Shown piece after piece: positions 38,702-48,178 of a DNA stretch of 64,000 nt. The position numbers and the translations under genes are program-made. Positions within the stretch are counted from its first letter, which is position 1; every line of letters begins with the position of its first letter. The notes under the pieces are model-generated. The model was not told where the DNA came from, searched no databases, and saw only the letters and a program-made list of their open reading frames with translations. This DNA comes from Mesobacterium pallidum (GTDB lineage: Bacteria; Pseudomonadota; Alphaproteobacteria; Rhodobacterales; Rhodobacteraceae), in contig NZ_JAIMID010000004.1 in NCBI RefSeq assembly GCF_019966535.1, positions 186,001 to 250,000 on the forward strand, given 5' to 3'.

Positions 38702-39967
38702 ATGAAAGACCTCGCCGACATCCCCGCCCTGATGACCGAGATCGGGCAGCGCGCGAAAGCCGCCGCTGCCACGCTGGCCTTCGCCCCGTCGCAGGCCAAG
38801 CGCCAGGCGCTGGAGCAGGCGGCCGAGATCATCCAAGAGCGCCGGGCCGAGATCGTCGCGGCCAATGAAAAGGACCTCGCCTTCGGCCGGGAAAAGGGCC
38901 TGACCGACGCCATGATGGATCGCCTCAAGCTCGACGATGCCCGCATCGAGGGCATCTGCGATAGCCTGCGCGCCGTGGCCGAACAGGACGACCCGGTCGG
39001 CGAAGTGCTGGCCGAATGGGACCGCCCCACCGGCCTGCACATCAAGCGCGTCCGCACCCCGCTGGGCGTGGTCGGCGTGATCTACGAATCCCGCCCCAAC
39101 GTGACCGCCGACGCGGGCGCGCTCTGCCTCAAGTCCGGCAACGCGGTGATCCTGCGCGGCGGGTCCGAAAGTTTCCACACCTCATCCGCGCTGCATGCCT
39201 GCATGGTCGAGGGGCTGAAGGCCGCGGGTCTCCCCGAGGATGCGATCCAGATGGTCCCGACCCGCGACCGCGCCGCGGTCAAGGAACTGCTGACCATGAC
39301 CGATTACGTCGATGTCATCGTGCCCCGTGGCGGCAAGGGGCTTGTCGGCCTGGTCCAGCGCGAGGCGCGGGTGCCGGTCTTTGCCCATCTCGAAGGGATC
39401 GTGCACATCTACGTCGATGCCTCGGCCGACCCGGTCAAGGCGCTGGACGTGGTGATGAACGCCAAGACCCGCCGCACCGGCATCTGCGGCGCGGCCGAAT
39501 GCCTGCTGATCCACCGCGATATCGTGGCCACGATCGGGCAGGGGCTGATCCGCGCGCTGCTGGACGCGGGTGTGCGCGTCCATGCCGATGAAACCCTCGC
39601 GCGGATCGACGGCGCCGTCCCGGCCACGGCCGAGGACTGGGGCCGCGAATACCTCGACATGGACATCGCTGCCAAGGTGGTGGACGACGTGGACGCGGCC
39701 ATCGCGCATATCCGCCAGTACAGCTCGTCCCACACGGAATGCATCATCGCCGAAGATCCGGCCCCCGTCGCCCGGTTCTTCGAGCGGGTGGACAGCGCGA
39801 TCCTGATGCACAACGCCTCGACCCAGTTCGCGGACGGGGGAGAGTTCGGCATGGGCGCCGAGATCGGCATCGCCACCGGCAAGATGCATGCGCGCGGGCC
39901 GGTGGGCGCGGCGCAGCTGACCAGCTTCAAGTACCTGGTGACCGGCGACGGCACGACCCGGGCGTAA
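38702..39967 (+). CDS. proA: Gamma-glutamyl phosphate reductase
   Basis: 421 aa. Aldehyde-dehydrogenase-fold enzyme: [31 protein letters not shown] and the catalytic Cys in [11 protein letters not shown]. Second step of proline synthesis. Of two ATGs (38696 and 38702), 38702 leaves an AAGGA site at the right distance. The stop lies directly against a tandem hairpin array. Confidence 0.95.
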   Translation: MKDLADIPALMTEIGQRAKAAAATLAFAPSQAKRQALEQAAEIIQERRAEIVAANEKDLAFGREKGLTDAMMDRLKLDDARIEGICDSLRAVAEQDDPVGEVLAEWDRPTGLHIKRVRTPLGVVGVIYESRPNVTADAGALCLKSGNAVILRGGSESFHTSSALHACMVEGLKAAGLPEDAIQMVPTRDRAAVKELLTMTDYVDVIVPRGGKGLVGLVQREARVPVFAHLEGIVHIYVDASADPVKALDVVMNAKTRRTGICGAAECLLIHRDIVATIGQGLIRALLDAGVRVHADETLARIDGAVPATAEDWGREYLDMDIAAKVVDDVDAAIAHIRQYSSSHTECIIAEDPAPVARFFERVDSAILMHNASTQFADGGEFGMGAEIGIATGKMHARGPVGAAQLTSFKYLVTGDGTTRA

Positions 39968-39968
39968 A

Positions 39969-40086
39969 CGTCGGGTCTTCCCGACGAAAAAAACGTCGGG
40001 TCTTCCCGACGAAAAAAAAACGTCGGGTTTGTCCGACGAAAAAGCGTCGGGTTTCTCTGACGGGCAAACGTAGGGTCTTCCCGACA
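39969..40086 (-). terminator. Tandem array of five terminator hairpins
   Basis: Five units with a 24-27 bp period starting at 39969, 39994, 40021, 40045 and 40069. Units 1-2 are perfect hairpins CGTCGGG-TCTT-CCCGACG; unit 3 has one wobble pair; 4 and 5 are degraded. A-runs (39987-39993, 40012-40020, 40039-40043) separate them and become U-runs on the minus strand, so the array is a stack of intrinsic terminators for chpT, whose stop is at 40131. For proA it is a set of hairpins without U-runs. Confidence 0.85.
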
Positions 40087-40130
40087 GGCAAACGCAGCCC
40101 TGTCCGGGCGGGCCGGGCAGGGCGCTCGGC

Positions 40131-40733
40131 TCAGACCGTGAGGCGCAACAGCTCGTTTTCCTGTTCGAAGGACACGCTGCGTCCGAGGGTCAGCGCCAGG
40201 ACCGGCAGCAGCGCGAATTGCACCTGCGCCGGGGCCAGTGCCTTGCGCGCGGCGGGATCGTCCAGCGCGACCCAGACCTCGGGCTCGATGCGCAGGGGCG
40301 ATCCGTCCGTGACGATGCGCCAGCGGCGGGCCGAGTAATCCACCGTGACCTTGCCGCCCCGTGGCAGGGCCGTTTCGGCGCAGAGCAGGCCGAGGAAGGC
40401 CAGCTGGATCTCGGCCCGGTCCATGTCGCCAGTCGGCCCGTAATCGTAGCTGAGCCGCCCGCCTTTCGACAGCGCGTCCAGCACCTTGATCACCTCGCCT
40501 CGCGACATCGACTGGCCGCGCCCCGCGGCGCCGAAGGCGACACGAAAGAAGCGGATGCGCGCATTGGCATTGGCGCAACTGTCGGCGATCAGCGCCATTT
40601 CCGGCCCCGTGGTCGTACCCTGGCTCATCTCGAGCAATTCCAGCCCGTTGGTGATCGCGCCGATCGGGCTGATCAGGTCATGGCAGATCCGCGACCCTAT
40701 CAACGCCGCCAGATCCACGTTACTGTCCGTCAT
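40131..40733 (-). CDS. chpT: Histidine phosphotransferase ChpT
   Basis: 200 aa. Dimerisation/phosphotransfer helix with the phospho-accepting His in SRICHDLISPIGAITNGLELL-like sequence (residues about 14-33), then a degenerate HATPase-like domain. ChpT passes phosphate from CckA to CtrA and CpdR in alphaproteobacteria. ATG 40733 has CAGGAG upstream; it is divergent from the DUF3553 gene, with 27 bp between starts. The five-hairpin array lies just downstream. Confidence 0.88.
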   Translation of the reverse strand: MTDSNVDLAALIGSRICHDLISPIGAITNGLELLEMSQGTTTGPEMALIADSCANANARIRFFRVAFGAAGRGQSMSRGEVIKVLDALSKGGRLSYDYGPTGDMDRAEIQLAFLGLLCAETALPRGGKVTVDYSARRWRIVTDGSPLRIEPEVWVALDDPAARKALAPAQVQFALLPVLALTLGRSVSFEQENELLRLTV

Positions 40734-40760
40734 TGAACGCTCCTGCCGGATAGGGACCTC

Positions 40761-40943
40761 ATGACCGACCTCAACGCCTTTCTCGAACCCGGCATGCTGG
40801 TGCGGCATCCCGCGCATCCCGAATGGGGCACGGGCCAGGTCCAGTCGCGCATCGGCGCGCGGATCACCGTCAACTTTCCCGATGCGGGCAAGGTGGTGAT
40901 CGATGGAACGGTGGTCGGTCTCATGCCGGTGATAAAGCCCTGA
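40761..40943 (+). CDS. DUF3553 small protein
   Basis: 60 aa. MTDLNAFLEPGMLVRHPAHP, WGTGQVQSRIGARITVNFPDAG: the pattern of DUF3553, a small beta-rich domain also found at the end of some helicases and often next to chpT in Rhodobacterales. Function unknown. The ribosome site is weak (GATAGGGACCTC). Confidence 0.8.
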   Translation: MTDLNAFLEPGMLVRHPAHPEWGTGQVQSRIGARITVNFPDAGKVVIDGTVVGLMPVIKP

Positions 40944-40948
40944 GTTGG

Positions 40949-40964
40949 TTTACGAATGGTTAAC
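40949..40964 (+). promoter_or_regulatory. CtrA-box-like sequence upstream of olsBA
   Basis: TTTA (40949-40952), 7 bp, TTAAC (40960-40964), one mismatch from the CtrA consensus TTAA-N7-TTAA. It lies about 116 bp before the olsB start and next to chpT, a component of the CtrA relay. Rest of the gap to 41079: nothing more recognised. Confidence 0.35.
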
Positions 40965-41079
40965 GCCCGCTTGAGCTTTGTAAAGGGGGCGAAAACCCGC
41001 CAAAGTGCGCCGGTTGCCAAGGCGCGGCCCCTTGCCTAAAAGCCCTGTCAGCACGGCCGTGAAGGGGGGAGAGACGCAC

Positions 41080-41838
41080 GTGGCAGAGCCCGATTTCGAG
41101 CTGTCTCTGGCCCGCTCGGCCGAGGACCTGCGCGCCGCGCAGCGCCTGCGTTACGAGATCTTCGTCCAGGAGCTGGGCGGCGGCGGGGCCATGGTCGACC
41201 ATGACAACCGGCTGGAAATCGACCGGTTCGATCCGTTCTTCGACCACCTCCTGTTGCGCGACCGCAGCCGTGACCATGCCGTGGTCGGGGTCTACCGCCT
41301 GCTGCGCTGCGACCAGGCCAGGGCGGCCGGGCAGTTCTATTCCGAGGATGAATACGACCTGTCTGTGCTGCGTCAAAGCGGCCGCAAGCTGCTCGAACTG
41401 GGGCGGTCCTGCCTGCATGCGGATTACCGGGGCGGGGCGGCGATGTATCACCTTTGGGGCGGACTTGCCGATTACGTGGCCGAGCACGGGATCGAGATCC
41501 TGTTCGGTACCGCCTCGTTCCACGGCGCGGACCCCGAGGCGCATGCGGATGCGCTGTCGCTGCTGTATCAGCGCCACCTTGCCCCCGAGGACCTGCGCGT
41601 CACCGCCCGCCCCGAGGCGCGGGCCGAGATGAACCGCGTTCAGGAAAGCGAGCTCGACCGCAAGGCGGCGATGCTGAAGATCCCCGCGCTGATCAAGGCC
41701 TATCTGCGGCTGGGCGGCGTGGTGGGCGATGGCGCCTGGATCGACCGCGCCTTCAACACCACCGACGTTTGCCTGGTCATGGACACCGCCCGCATGAACC
41801 AGCGCCAGCGCGCGCTGTACGAACGGGACCGCGGCTGA
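41080..41838 (+). CDS. olsB: L-ornithine N(alpha)-acyltransferase (OlsB)
   Basis: 252 aa GNAT-fold acyltransferase: RLRYEIFVQELGGGG, DHLLLRDRS, LELGRSCLHADYRGG and LFGTASFHGADP are OlsB hallmarks. Transfers a 3-hydroxyacyl chain from ACP to ornithine, making lyso-ornithine lipid. Start taken as GTG 41080, 4-10 bp after GGGGGGAGAG; upstream in-frame codons lack a ribosome site. The stop overlaps olsA (TGATG). Confidence 0.87.
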   Translation: MAEPDFELSLARSAEDLRAAQRLRYEIFVQELGGGGAMVDHDNRLEIDRFDPFFDHLLLRDRSRDHAVVGVYRLLRCDQARAAGQFYSEDEYDLSVLRQSGRKLLELGRSCLHADYRGGAAMYHLWGGLADYVAEHGIEILFGTASFHGADPEAHADALSLLYQRHLAPEDLRVTARPEARAEMNRVQESELDRKAAMLKIPALIKAYLRLGGVVGDGAWIDRAFNTTDVCLVMDTARMNQRQRALYERDRG

Positions 41839-42683
41839 TGGTCACCTGGGAGGGCGGAGACTACCCCGACGAGCCGAAGATCACCCCGCTGGGCTGGGGG
41901 CTGGTCGTGCTGCGCGGGCTCGTGCTGGCTGCCGTGGTCTTTGGCGGGCTGGCGCTGCTGCTGACCCTGCGTCTGATCGAACGGCCGATCTTCGGGCTGA
42001 ACCGTCCCTGGACACCCTGGATCACCCAAGGGGTCTGCCGCGCGGCCTTTGTCATCCTTGGCATGGGGTTTTCGACCTCGGGCCAACCGATGAAACAGCC
42101 CGGCGCGGCGGTGGCGAACCACGGGTCGTGGCTCGACATCTTCGCGCTCAACGCCCGCAAGCGCATCTACTTCGTGTCGAAATCCGAGGTCGCCAACTGG
42201 CCCGGCATCGGCTGGCTGGCGCGGGCCACCGGCACCGTCTTCATCAACCGCGACCGGCGCGAGGCCAAGGCGCAGACCGATCTTTTCATGGAGCGGATCG
42301 AGGCGGGGCACCGGCTGGTGTTCTTCCCCGAGGGTACCTCGACCGATGCATCCCGGGTGATCCCGTTCAAGACCACGCTGTTCGAGGCGTTCTTTCGCCA
42401 CAGCGCCAGCGCCGATCTGCATATCCAGCCGATCACGCTGGCGTATCACGCGCCCCCGGGCGCCGATCCGCGCCATTACGGCTGGTGGGGCGACATGTCT
42501 TTCGGAGCGCACCTGCTCAAGGTGCTGGCGACGCCGCGGCAGGGCCGGGTCGCGATCACCTATCATCCGCCGGTCCGGATCGAGGATTTCGAGAACCGCA
42601 AGGCCCTTGCACGGCATCTGGAAACCATCGTCCGCAATGGCCTTCGCGCCGCCTTCCCGGAGCGGCAGATCGGCGACAGCTAG
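41838..42683 (+). CDS. olsA: Lyso-ornithine lipid O-acyltransferase (OlsA/PlsC family)
   Basis: 281 aa. One N-terminal transmembrane helix (LVVLRGLVLAAVVFGGLALL), then PlsC domain: NHGSWLD (H-x4-D catalytic box) and FFPEGTSTDASR. Acylates lyso-ornithine lipid (or lysophosphatidate). ATG 41838 overlaps olsB, forming the usual olsBA pair. Confidence 0.85.
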   Translation: MVTWEGGDYPDEPKITPLGWGLVVLRGLVLAAVVFGGLALLLTLRLIERPIFGLNRPWTPWITQGVCRAAFVILGMGFSTSGQPMKQPGAAVANHGSWLDIFALNARKRIYFVSKSEVANWPGIGWLARATGTVFINRDRREAKAQTDLFMERIEAGHRLVFFPEGTSTDASRVIPFKTTLFEAFFRHSASADLHIQPITLAYHAPPGADPRHYGWWGDMSFGAHLLKVLATPRQGRVAITYHPPVRIEDFENRKALARHLETIVRNGLRAAFPERQIGDS

Positions 42684-42753
42684 CCCCCGCGTCAAAGCGT
42701 TCCATGTCCCGAATGTGATTGGACGCGGGCCGCCGCGCCCATATAACGGGTCC

Positions 42754-44715
42754 ATGATTACGGAACTCGGTCACTTCGCCCTCGCGCTTGCGCTTGTCGT
42801 CGCTCTTGTCCAGGCCATCGTGCCGATGGTGGGGGCGCATCGGCGTCACGCCGGGTGGATGGCCGTGGCGGAACCGGCCGCCAATGCGCAATTCCTGCTG
42901 ATCGCGCTGTCCTTTGCCGCGCTGACCTATGCCTTCGTCACCTCGGATTTCAGCCTGCAGGTGGTGGTCGCGAACTCGCACAGTGCCAAGCCGATGCTCT
43001 ACAAGATTTCGGGCGTCTGGGGGAATCACGAGGGGTCGATGCTGCTCTGGGTGCTGATCCTGGCCCTGTTCGGCGCCTGTGCCAGCTGGTTCGGCGGCAA
43101 CCTGCCGCCCTCGCTCAGGGCCCGGGTGCTGGGCGTGCAGGGGGCGATCGGCGTGGCCTTCCTGGCCTTCATCCTCTTTACCTCGAACCCCTTCACCCGC
43201 ATGGCCGTGGCGCCCTTTGACGGGCAGGACCTGAACCCGCTGCTGCAGGACCCGGGCCTCGCCTTCCACCCGCCGTTCCTCTACCTCGGCTACGTGGGCC
43301 TGTCGGTGTCCTTCAGCTTTGCCGTCGCCGCGCTGATCGAAGGCCGCGTGGACGCCGCCTGGGGCCGCTGGGTGCGGCCCTGGACGCTGGCGGCCTGGGT
43401 CTTCCTGACCATCGGCATCGCGATGGGGTCGTGGTGGGCCTATTACGAACTGGGCTGGGGTGGCTTCTGGTTCTGGGACCCGGTCGAGAACGCGTCCTTC
43501 ATGCCCTGGCTCTTTGCCGCCGCACTGCTGCATTCGGCCATCGTGGTGGAAAAGCGCGAGAGCCTGAAAGCCTGGACGATCCTGCTGGCCATCCTCGCCT
43601 TCGGCTTCTCGCTGATCGGGACGTTCATCGTCCGCTCGGGCGTCATCACCTCGGTCCATGCCTTCGCCAACGACCCCGAGCGCGGGGTGTTCATCCTGGC
43701 CATCCTCGCGATCTTCACCGGCGGCGCGCTGACGCTCTTTGCCGCCCGCGCCGGCACAATGGAGGCGAAGGGTGTCTTTTCGCTGCTCAGCCGCGAATCC
43801 GGGCTGGTGGCGAACAACATCCTGCTGGCGGTGTCGTCCTTCGTCGTCTTCATCGGCACGATCTGGCCGCTGGTGGCCGAGATGTTCCTCGACCGCAAGC
43901 TCAGCGTCGGACCGCCGTTCTTCAACATGGCCTTCACGCCCTTCATGATCGTGCTGGGCCTGATCCTGCCCATCGGCGCCATGCTGCCCTGGAAACGGGC
44001 CAAACTGGGCCGGGTGATGCGGCAACTGGCGCCGGCCTTCGTGCTGGCGCTGGCCATCGGCGGGCTCGCCTGGGCGATGCAGACCGGGCGCAGCCTGATG
44101 GGCCCCGTGGGCCTGTTCCTTGGCACCTGGCTGGTCTTTGGCGCGCTCACCGATCTCTGGACCCGCACCGGGCGCGACCGCGACCTGACGCGCCTTCTGC
44201 GTTTGCCGCGCGCCGACTGGGGCAAGGCCGTGGCCCATGCGGGCCTTGGCGTGACCATGCTGGGCGTCGCCGGGCTGATGGCCTGGGAAGAGGAAGACAT
44301 CCGCACCGTCCAGTTGAACGAGCCCTGGACCGTCGGCGCCTTCGAGCTGGTGCTGACCGCCGTGAACCGCGTCGAGGGGCCGAACTACATCTCGACCATG
44401 GGCGACGTGACCCTGCGCCAGGACGCGCAGGACATCGCCTCGTTGCACCCCGAGAAACGCACCTACCCGGTGGCGCAGATGCCGACGACCGAAGCGGCGA
44501 TCGACTACCGGTTCCTGCGCGATGTCTACGTGGTGATCGGCGATGCACAGGCCGACGGCGGCTGGGCCATGCGAACCTATATCAAGCCGCTGGCGAACTG
44601 GATCTGGGCCGGCTCTCTGCTGATGGCGCTTGGCGGCACGCTGAGCCTCAGCGACCGCCGCTTCCGCGTCGCCGCCGGGGCGCGGCGCGAACCCAAGGGG
44701 GTTCCGGCGGAATGA
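42754..44715 (+). CDS. ccmF: Heme lyase CcmF
   Basis: 653 aa, about 15 membrane helices. Tryptophan-rich haem-handling motif WGGFWFWDPVENASFMPW (about 243-260) and WGNHEGSMLLWV. Delivers haem to apocytochrome c with CcmH in the periplasm (System I). ATG 42754, 70 bp after olsA, ribosome site weak. ATGA overlap with ccmH. Confidence 0.93.
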   Translation: MITELGHFALALALVVALVQAIVPMVGAHRRHAGWMAVAEPAANAQFLLIALSFAALTYAFVTSDFSLQVVVANSHSAKPMLYKISGVWGNHEGSMLLWVLILALFGACASWFGGNLPPSLRARVLGVQGAIGVAFLAFILFTSNPFTRMAVAPFDGQDLNPLLQDPGLAFHPPFLYLGYVGLSVSFSFAVAALIEGRVDAAWGRWVRPWTLAAWVFLTIGIAMGSWWAYYELGWGGFWFWDPVENASFMPWLFAAALLHSAIVVEKRESLKAWTILLAILAFGFSLIGTFIVRSGVITSVHAFANDPERGVFILAILAIFTGGALTLFAARAGTMEAKGVFSLLSRESGLVANNILLAVSSFVVFIGTIWPLVAEMFLDRKLSVGPPFFNMAFTPFMIVLGLILPIGAMLPWKRAKLGRVMRQLAPAFVLALAIGGLAWAMQTGRSLMGPVGLFLGTWLVFGALTDLWTRTGRDRDLTRLLRLPRADWGKAVAHAGLGVTMLGVAGLMAWEEEDIRTVQLNEPWTVGAFELVLTAVNRVEGPNYISTMGDVTLRQDAQDIASLHPEKRTYPVAQMPTTEAAIDYRFLRDVYVVIGDAQADGGWAMRTYIKPLANWIWAGSLLMALGGTLSLSDRRFRVAAGARREPKGVPAE

Positions 44716-45197
44716 CCCGGGCCGGCCGGTGGTGGGCAAAATGCCCAGCCTTCATCCTTGCCCTGATGCTGGCGTTCTCGGCGCCCGTCCTCGCCGTCAC
44801 CCCGAGCGAGGTGCTGGACGACCCGGTGCTCGAATCCCGTGCGCGCGAGATCTCAAAGGGCCTGCGCTGCCCGGTCTGCCAGAACGAAAGCATCGACGAA
44901 TCCAATGCCTCGGTCAGCCATGACCTGCGGGTACTGGTGCGCGAACGGCTGGTCGCGGGTGACAGCAACGAAGAGGTCGTGGACTACATCGTCGCCCGCT
45001 ACGGCGAGTTTGTCCTCCTGCGCCCCGAGACCGGCGGCGCCAACATCCTGCTCTGGGCCGCCGGGCCGCTGATGCTGCTGATCGCAGGCGGGGTCGGGAT
45101 CACGTACCTGCGCCGCCGGTCCCGCGCGCCGGGCACGGCCGAGGCGACCTTGTCAGAGGCCGAAGAGGACCGCGTCCGCGCGCTTCTCGACGAGTGA
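44712..45197 (+). CDS. ccmH: Cytochrome c maturation protein CcmH
   Basis: 161 aa. Signal peptide, CxxC thiol motif in GLRCPVCQNESIDESNA, then ARYGEFVLLRPE and a C-terminal membrane anchor (ILLWAAGPLMLLIAGGVGIT). Reduces the haem-binding cysteines of apocytochrome c and partners with CcmF. The short form lacks the TPR (CcmI) part. Confidence 0.92.
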   Translation: MTRAGRWWAKCPAFILALMLAFSAPVLAVTPSEVLDDPVLESRAREISKGLRCPVCQNESIDESNASVSHDLRVLVRERLVAGDSNEEVVDYIVARYGEFVLLRPETGGANILLWAAGPLMLLIAGGVGITYLRRRSRAPGTAEATLSEAEEDRVRALLDE

Positions 45198-45270
45198 CGC
45201 GGCGTTTCTAGGTGCGCCCGACGCGCCAAGGCCCTATCCATGGGCCAACGCGCTACGTCGAGGGACCGCC

Positions 45271-46047
45271 ATGCAGTACGAAACCATCACCAACGACCTG
45301 ACCGATGGCATCGCCACGATCACCCTGAACCGCCCCGACGTGATGAATGCCATGTCGACGCAGATGCGGGCCGAACTGGCCTTTGCCGTGCGCGAGGGCG
45401 GGCAGCAGGCCCGGGTCGTGGTGCTGACGGGCGCCGGGCGCGCCTTCTGCTCGGGCCAGGACCTGGGCGACGGCAGCAACGCCGCCAACATGGATCTCGA
45501 GCGGGTGCTGCGCGACGAATACGCGCCGCTTGTGCGCGCGATCCACGATTGCCCGGTGCCGACCATCGCCGCCGTCAACGGCGCCGCTGCCGGGGCCGGG
45601 GCCAACCTGGCGCTTGCCTGCGACATCGTGATCGCCACCGAAAGCGCCTATTTCCTGCAGGCCTTCGCGCGCATCGGCCTGATCCCCGACGCGGGCGGCA
45701 CCTACACCATGCCGCGCGGCATGGGGCTGGCCAAGGCCATGGGCGCGGCGCTCTTTGCCGACAAGATCAGCGCCCGGCAGGCCGACGCCTGGGGCATGAT
45801 CTGGGAAGCGGTCCCCGATGACGGGTTCGAGGTGCATTGGAAGGCTCGCGCGAAACACCTCGCCGCCGGTCCGACCGCGGCTTACGCGCATATCAAGACC
45901 GCGCTTCGCGCCAGCTTCCGCAACGATTTCGAAACCCAGATCGCGATGGAAGCGAAACTGCAGGGTCAGGCCGGACAGAGCCGCGACTTCAAGGAAGGCG
46001 TGCTGGCCTTCCTCGAAAAGCGCCCGGCTAGGTTCGAAGGCCGGTAA
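45271..46047 (+). CDS. Enoyl-CoA hydratase/isomerase family protein, PaaG-like
   Basis: 258 aa crotonase-fold protein. ITLNRPDVMNAMSTQM, GAGRAFCSGQDLGDG (oxyanion loop), NGAAAGAGANLALACDIV and FARIGLIPDAGGTYTMPR match PaaG-type ring isomerases of phenylacetyl-CoA degradation better than simple hydratases, notably GLIPDAGGT. No paa genes are adjacent. GAGGGACC precedes ATG 45271. Confidence 0.75.
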   Translation: MQYETITNDLTDGIATITLNRPDVMNAMSTQMRAELAFAVREGGQQARVVVLTGAGRAFCSGQDLGDGSNAANMDLERVLRDEYAPLVRAIHDCPVPTIAAVNGAAAGAGANLALACDIVIATESAYFLQAFARIGLIPDAGGTYTMPRGMGLAKAMGAALFADKISARQADAWGMIWEAVPDDGFEVHWKARAKHLAAGPTAAYAHIKTALRASFRNDFETQIAMEAKLQGQAGQSRDFKEGVLAFLEKRPARFEGR

Positions 46048-46131
46048 CGTCCCTGCCGCGGTATTGGGCGCCTGCCTCTTTCCGCGGCAAATCGCTGGCC
46101 CCATCGCTTTCCCTTTGCGGACCCGCCTGCC

Positions 46132-46947
46132 ATGGTCGGGGGATCAAGCGATGGGGACACCAATTTGCGACTCACCGTTTTCACCGATCTCGACGGGACA
46201 CTGCTGGACCATGGCAGCTACAGCCACGCGCCCGCAGCCCCTGCGATCGCGGCCCTGAAGGCGCGCGGCGCGGCTATCGTGCTGGCCTCAAGCAAGACCG
46301 CGGCCGAGATCCTTCCGCTGCACGCCGAGCTGGGCCTGGGCGACGCGCCGATCATCGCCGAGAACGGCGCGGCGCTGGTGCGACCCGGTGAGGGCACCCC
46401 GGAGACTTCCGACTACACCCGCCTGCGCGCCGCGCTCGACGCTCTGCCGCCGGAGCTGCGCGCGCCGTTCCGCGGCTTTGGCGACATGAGCGCCGAGGAG
46501 GTCGCCGCCGACACCGGCCTGCCGCTTGCCAGCGCGACCCTCGCCAAAGAGCGGCTTTTCAGCGAACCCGGCCGCTGGTTGGGAACCGATGATCAACGAA
46601 CGGCGTTCGCCGGCAGGCTTTCCGCGAAGGGCATCACCGCCCGCCACGGCGGCCGCTACCTGACCCTGTCGTTCGGCGGCACCAAGGCCAGCCAGATGGA
46701 CGCCGTTACGCGCATGTTGCACCCTGACGTGACCATCGCGCTTGGTGACGCGCCGAACGACATCGAGATGCTCGAGGCCGCCGATTACGGCATCGTCATC
46801 CGCAACGACCACGGGCCCGGATTGCCCGCGCTGACCGGAGAGGCTTTGGGCCGCATCCGTCGCAGCACGGCCCCCGGACCGCAAGGCTGGGCCGAGGAAA
46901 TCCTCGCCCTGATCGCGCAGTTGGAAAGACAGGAAGGCAGGCCCTGA
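46132..46947 (+). CDS. HAD phosphatase, mannosyl/glucosyl-3-phosphoglycerate phosphatase type
   Basis: 271 aa. HAD motif I TDLDGTLLD, motif II ASSKTAAEI, motif IV GDAPNDIEML, with a C2B cap as in MPGP/YedP proteins. Next to a GT81 synthase it should remove the phosphate from glucosyl-3-phosphoglycerate. ATG 46132 lacks a ribosome site; TTG 46165, giving RLTVFTDLDGT directly, has GGGGA upstream and may be the true start. The stop is 1 bp before the synthase ATG. Confidence 0.78.
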   Translation: MVGGSSDGDTNLRLTVFTDLDGTLLDHGSYSHAPAAPAIAALKARGAAIVLASSKTAAEILPLHAELGLGDAPIIAENGAALVRPGEGTPETSDYTRLRAALDALPPELRAPFRGFGDMSAEEVAADTGLPLASATLAKERLFSEPGRWLGTDDQRTAFAGRLSAKGITARHGGRYLTLSFGGTKASQMDAVTRMLHPDVTIALGDAPNDIEMLEAADYGIVIRNDHGPGLPALTGEALGRIRRSTAPGPQGWAEEILALIAQLERQEGRP

Positions 46948-46948
46948 G

Positions 46949-48169
46949 ATGGCGGATTTTCACCAGAACGGCAATATCGCGCAGTTCCACAACCTGCGCC
47001 AGCGTGCCTTGGCCGAGCTGGATTACGAGCTCGAGACCTTCACCCAGACGCGCAAGATCTCTCTCATCCTGCCCAGCCTCTATTCCGAGCTCGAGCATCC
47101 GGCGCTGCAACATATCCTCGACGAGCTGAGCAAGGTCCGCTACCTGCACCGCGTCATCATCGGGCTCGACCAGGCGAACGAGGCGCAGTTCCGCCACGCC
47201 CGCGCCTACTTTGACCGGCTGCCGCAACAGCATGTGGTGCTCTGGAACGACAGCCCGCGCATGTTGGCGATCCAGGACCGGTTGATCGGTCTGGGCCTTG
47301 CCCCGCAGGAACCGGGCAAGGGCAAGAACGTCTGGGGCTGCATGGGCTACCTCATCGCCTGCGCCGACAGCGCGGTGATGGCGATCCACGATTGCGACAT
47401 CACCACCTACGACAGCGAGATGCTGTCGCGCCTTGTCTACCCGGTCGCCAATCCCGATTTCAGCTACCAGCTGAGCAAGGGGTTCTACCCCCGCGTCGGC
47501 GGCGGCAAGTTGAACGGGCGGGTGACGCGGAACCTGGTCTCTCCGCTGCTGCTGGCGCTCAAGAAGGTGATCGGCGACCGCGATTACATCGACTACCTGC
47601 GCAGCTTCCGCTACCCGCTCTCGGGCGAGTTTGCCATGCGGACGGCCATGCTGCCCGACCTGCGCATCCCCTCGGACTGGGGACTGGAAATCGGCGTGTT
47701 GTCAGAGGCCTGGCGCAACCTCGGCCCCTCGGCCGTCTGCCAGGTCGAGATCGCGGATGCCTATGACCACAAGCACCAGGACCTCAGCCAGGAGGATTCA
47801 AACGCCGGGCTCAACCGCATGTCGACCGACATCTGCAAGGCGATCTACCGCAAGCTGGCCGCCGACGGCACGGTCTTCACGCCGAATGTCTTCCGCACGC
47901 TCAAGGCGACCTATTACCGGACCGCGTTGGACCTGCTGGACGCCTACTGGGCCGATGCGCGGATGAACGGGCTGTCCATCGACCGCCATGCCGAGGAACG
48001 CTCGATCGAGCTATTCGCCGAGAACATCGTGCGCGCGGGGCAGATCTTCATCGACCTGCCGCAGGAGACGCCCTTCATCCCGACCTGGAACCGGGTGCAT
48101 TCGGCCGATCCAGACCTCTTGAACGATCTCAAGAAGGCCGTGGCCGAGGACCAGGAAGAATTCGCGTAA
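46949..48169 (+). CDS. Glucosyl-3-phosphoglycerate synthase-like glycosyltransferase (GT81)
   Basis: 406 aa. GT-A fold: LILPSLYSELEHPAL (N-terminal nucleotide strand), GKGKNVWGCMGYL, the metal-binding acidic motif AIHDCDITTYDSEML, and DWGLEIGVLSEA. These features match GT81 glucosyl-3-phosphoglycerate synthases (GpgS). With the preceding phosphatase it would make glucosylglycerate, a compatible solute, from an NDP-glucose and 3-phosphoglycerate. AGGAAGGCAGG precedes ATG 46949. Mannose rather than glucose as donor cannot be excluded. Confidence 0.78.
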   Translation: MADFHQNGNIAQFHNLRQRALAELDYELETFTQTRKISLILPSLYSELEHPALQHILDELSKVRYLHRVIIGLDQANEAQFRHARAYFDRLPQQHVVLWNDSPRMLAIQDRLIGLGLAPQEPGKGKNVWGCMGYLIACADSAVMAIHDCDITTYDSEMLSRLVYPVANPDFSYQLSKGFYPRVGGGKLNGRVTRNLVSPLLLALKKVIGDRDYIDYLRSFRYPLSGEFAMRTAMLPDLRIPSDWGLEIGVLSEAWRNLGPSAVCQVEIADAYDHKHQDLSQEDSNAGLNRMSTDICKAIYRKLAADGTVFTPNVFRTLKATYYRTALDLLDAYWADARMNGLSIDRHAEERSIELFAENIVRAGQIFIDLPQETPFIPTWNRVHSADPDLLNDLKKAVAEDQEEFA

Positions 48170-48178
48170 GGCCTAGGG

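Noticed and set aside
39969..40086. Repeat array as a possible CRISPR
   Set aside because: Period is only 24-27 bp, units are hairpins with A-runs rather than repeats with unique spacers, and no cas genes are present.
46025..46131. Inverted repeat TGCCGCGG/CCGCGGCA as terminator
   Set aside because: 20-nt loop, no U-run and next gene in the same direction; too weak to list.
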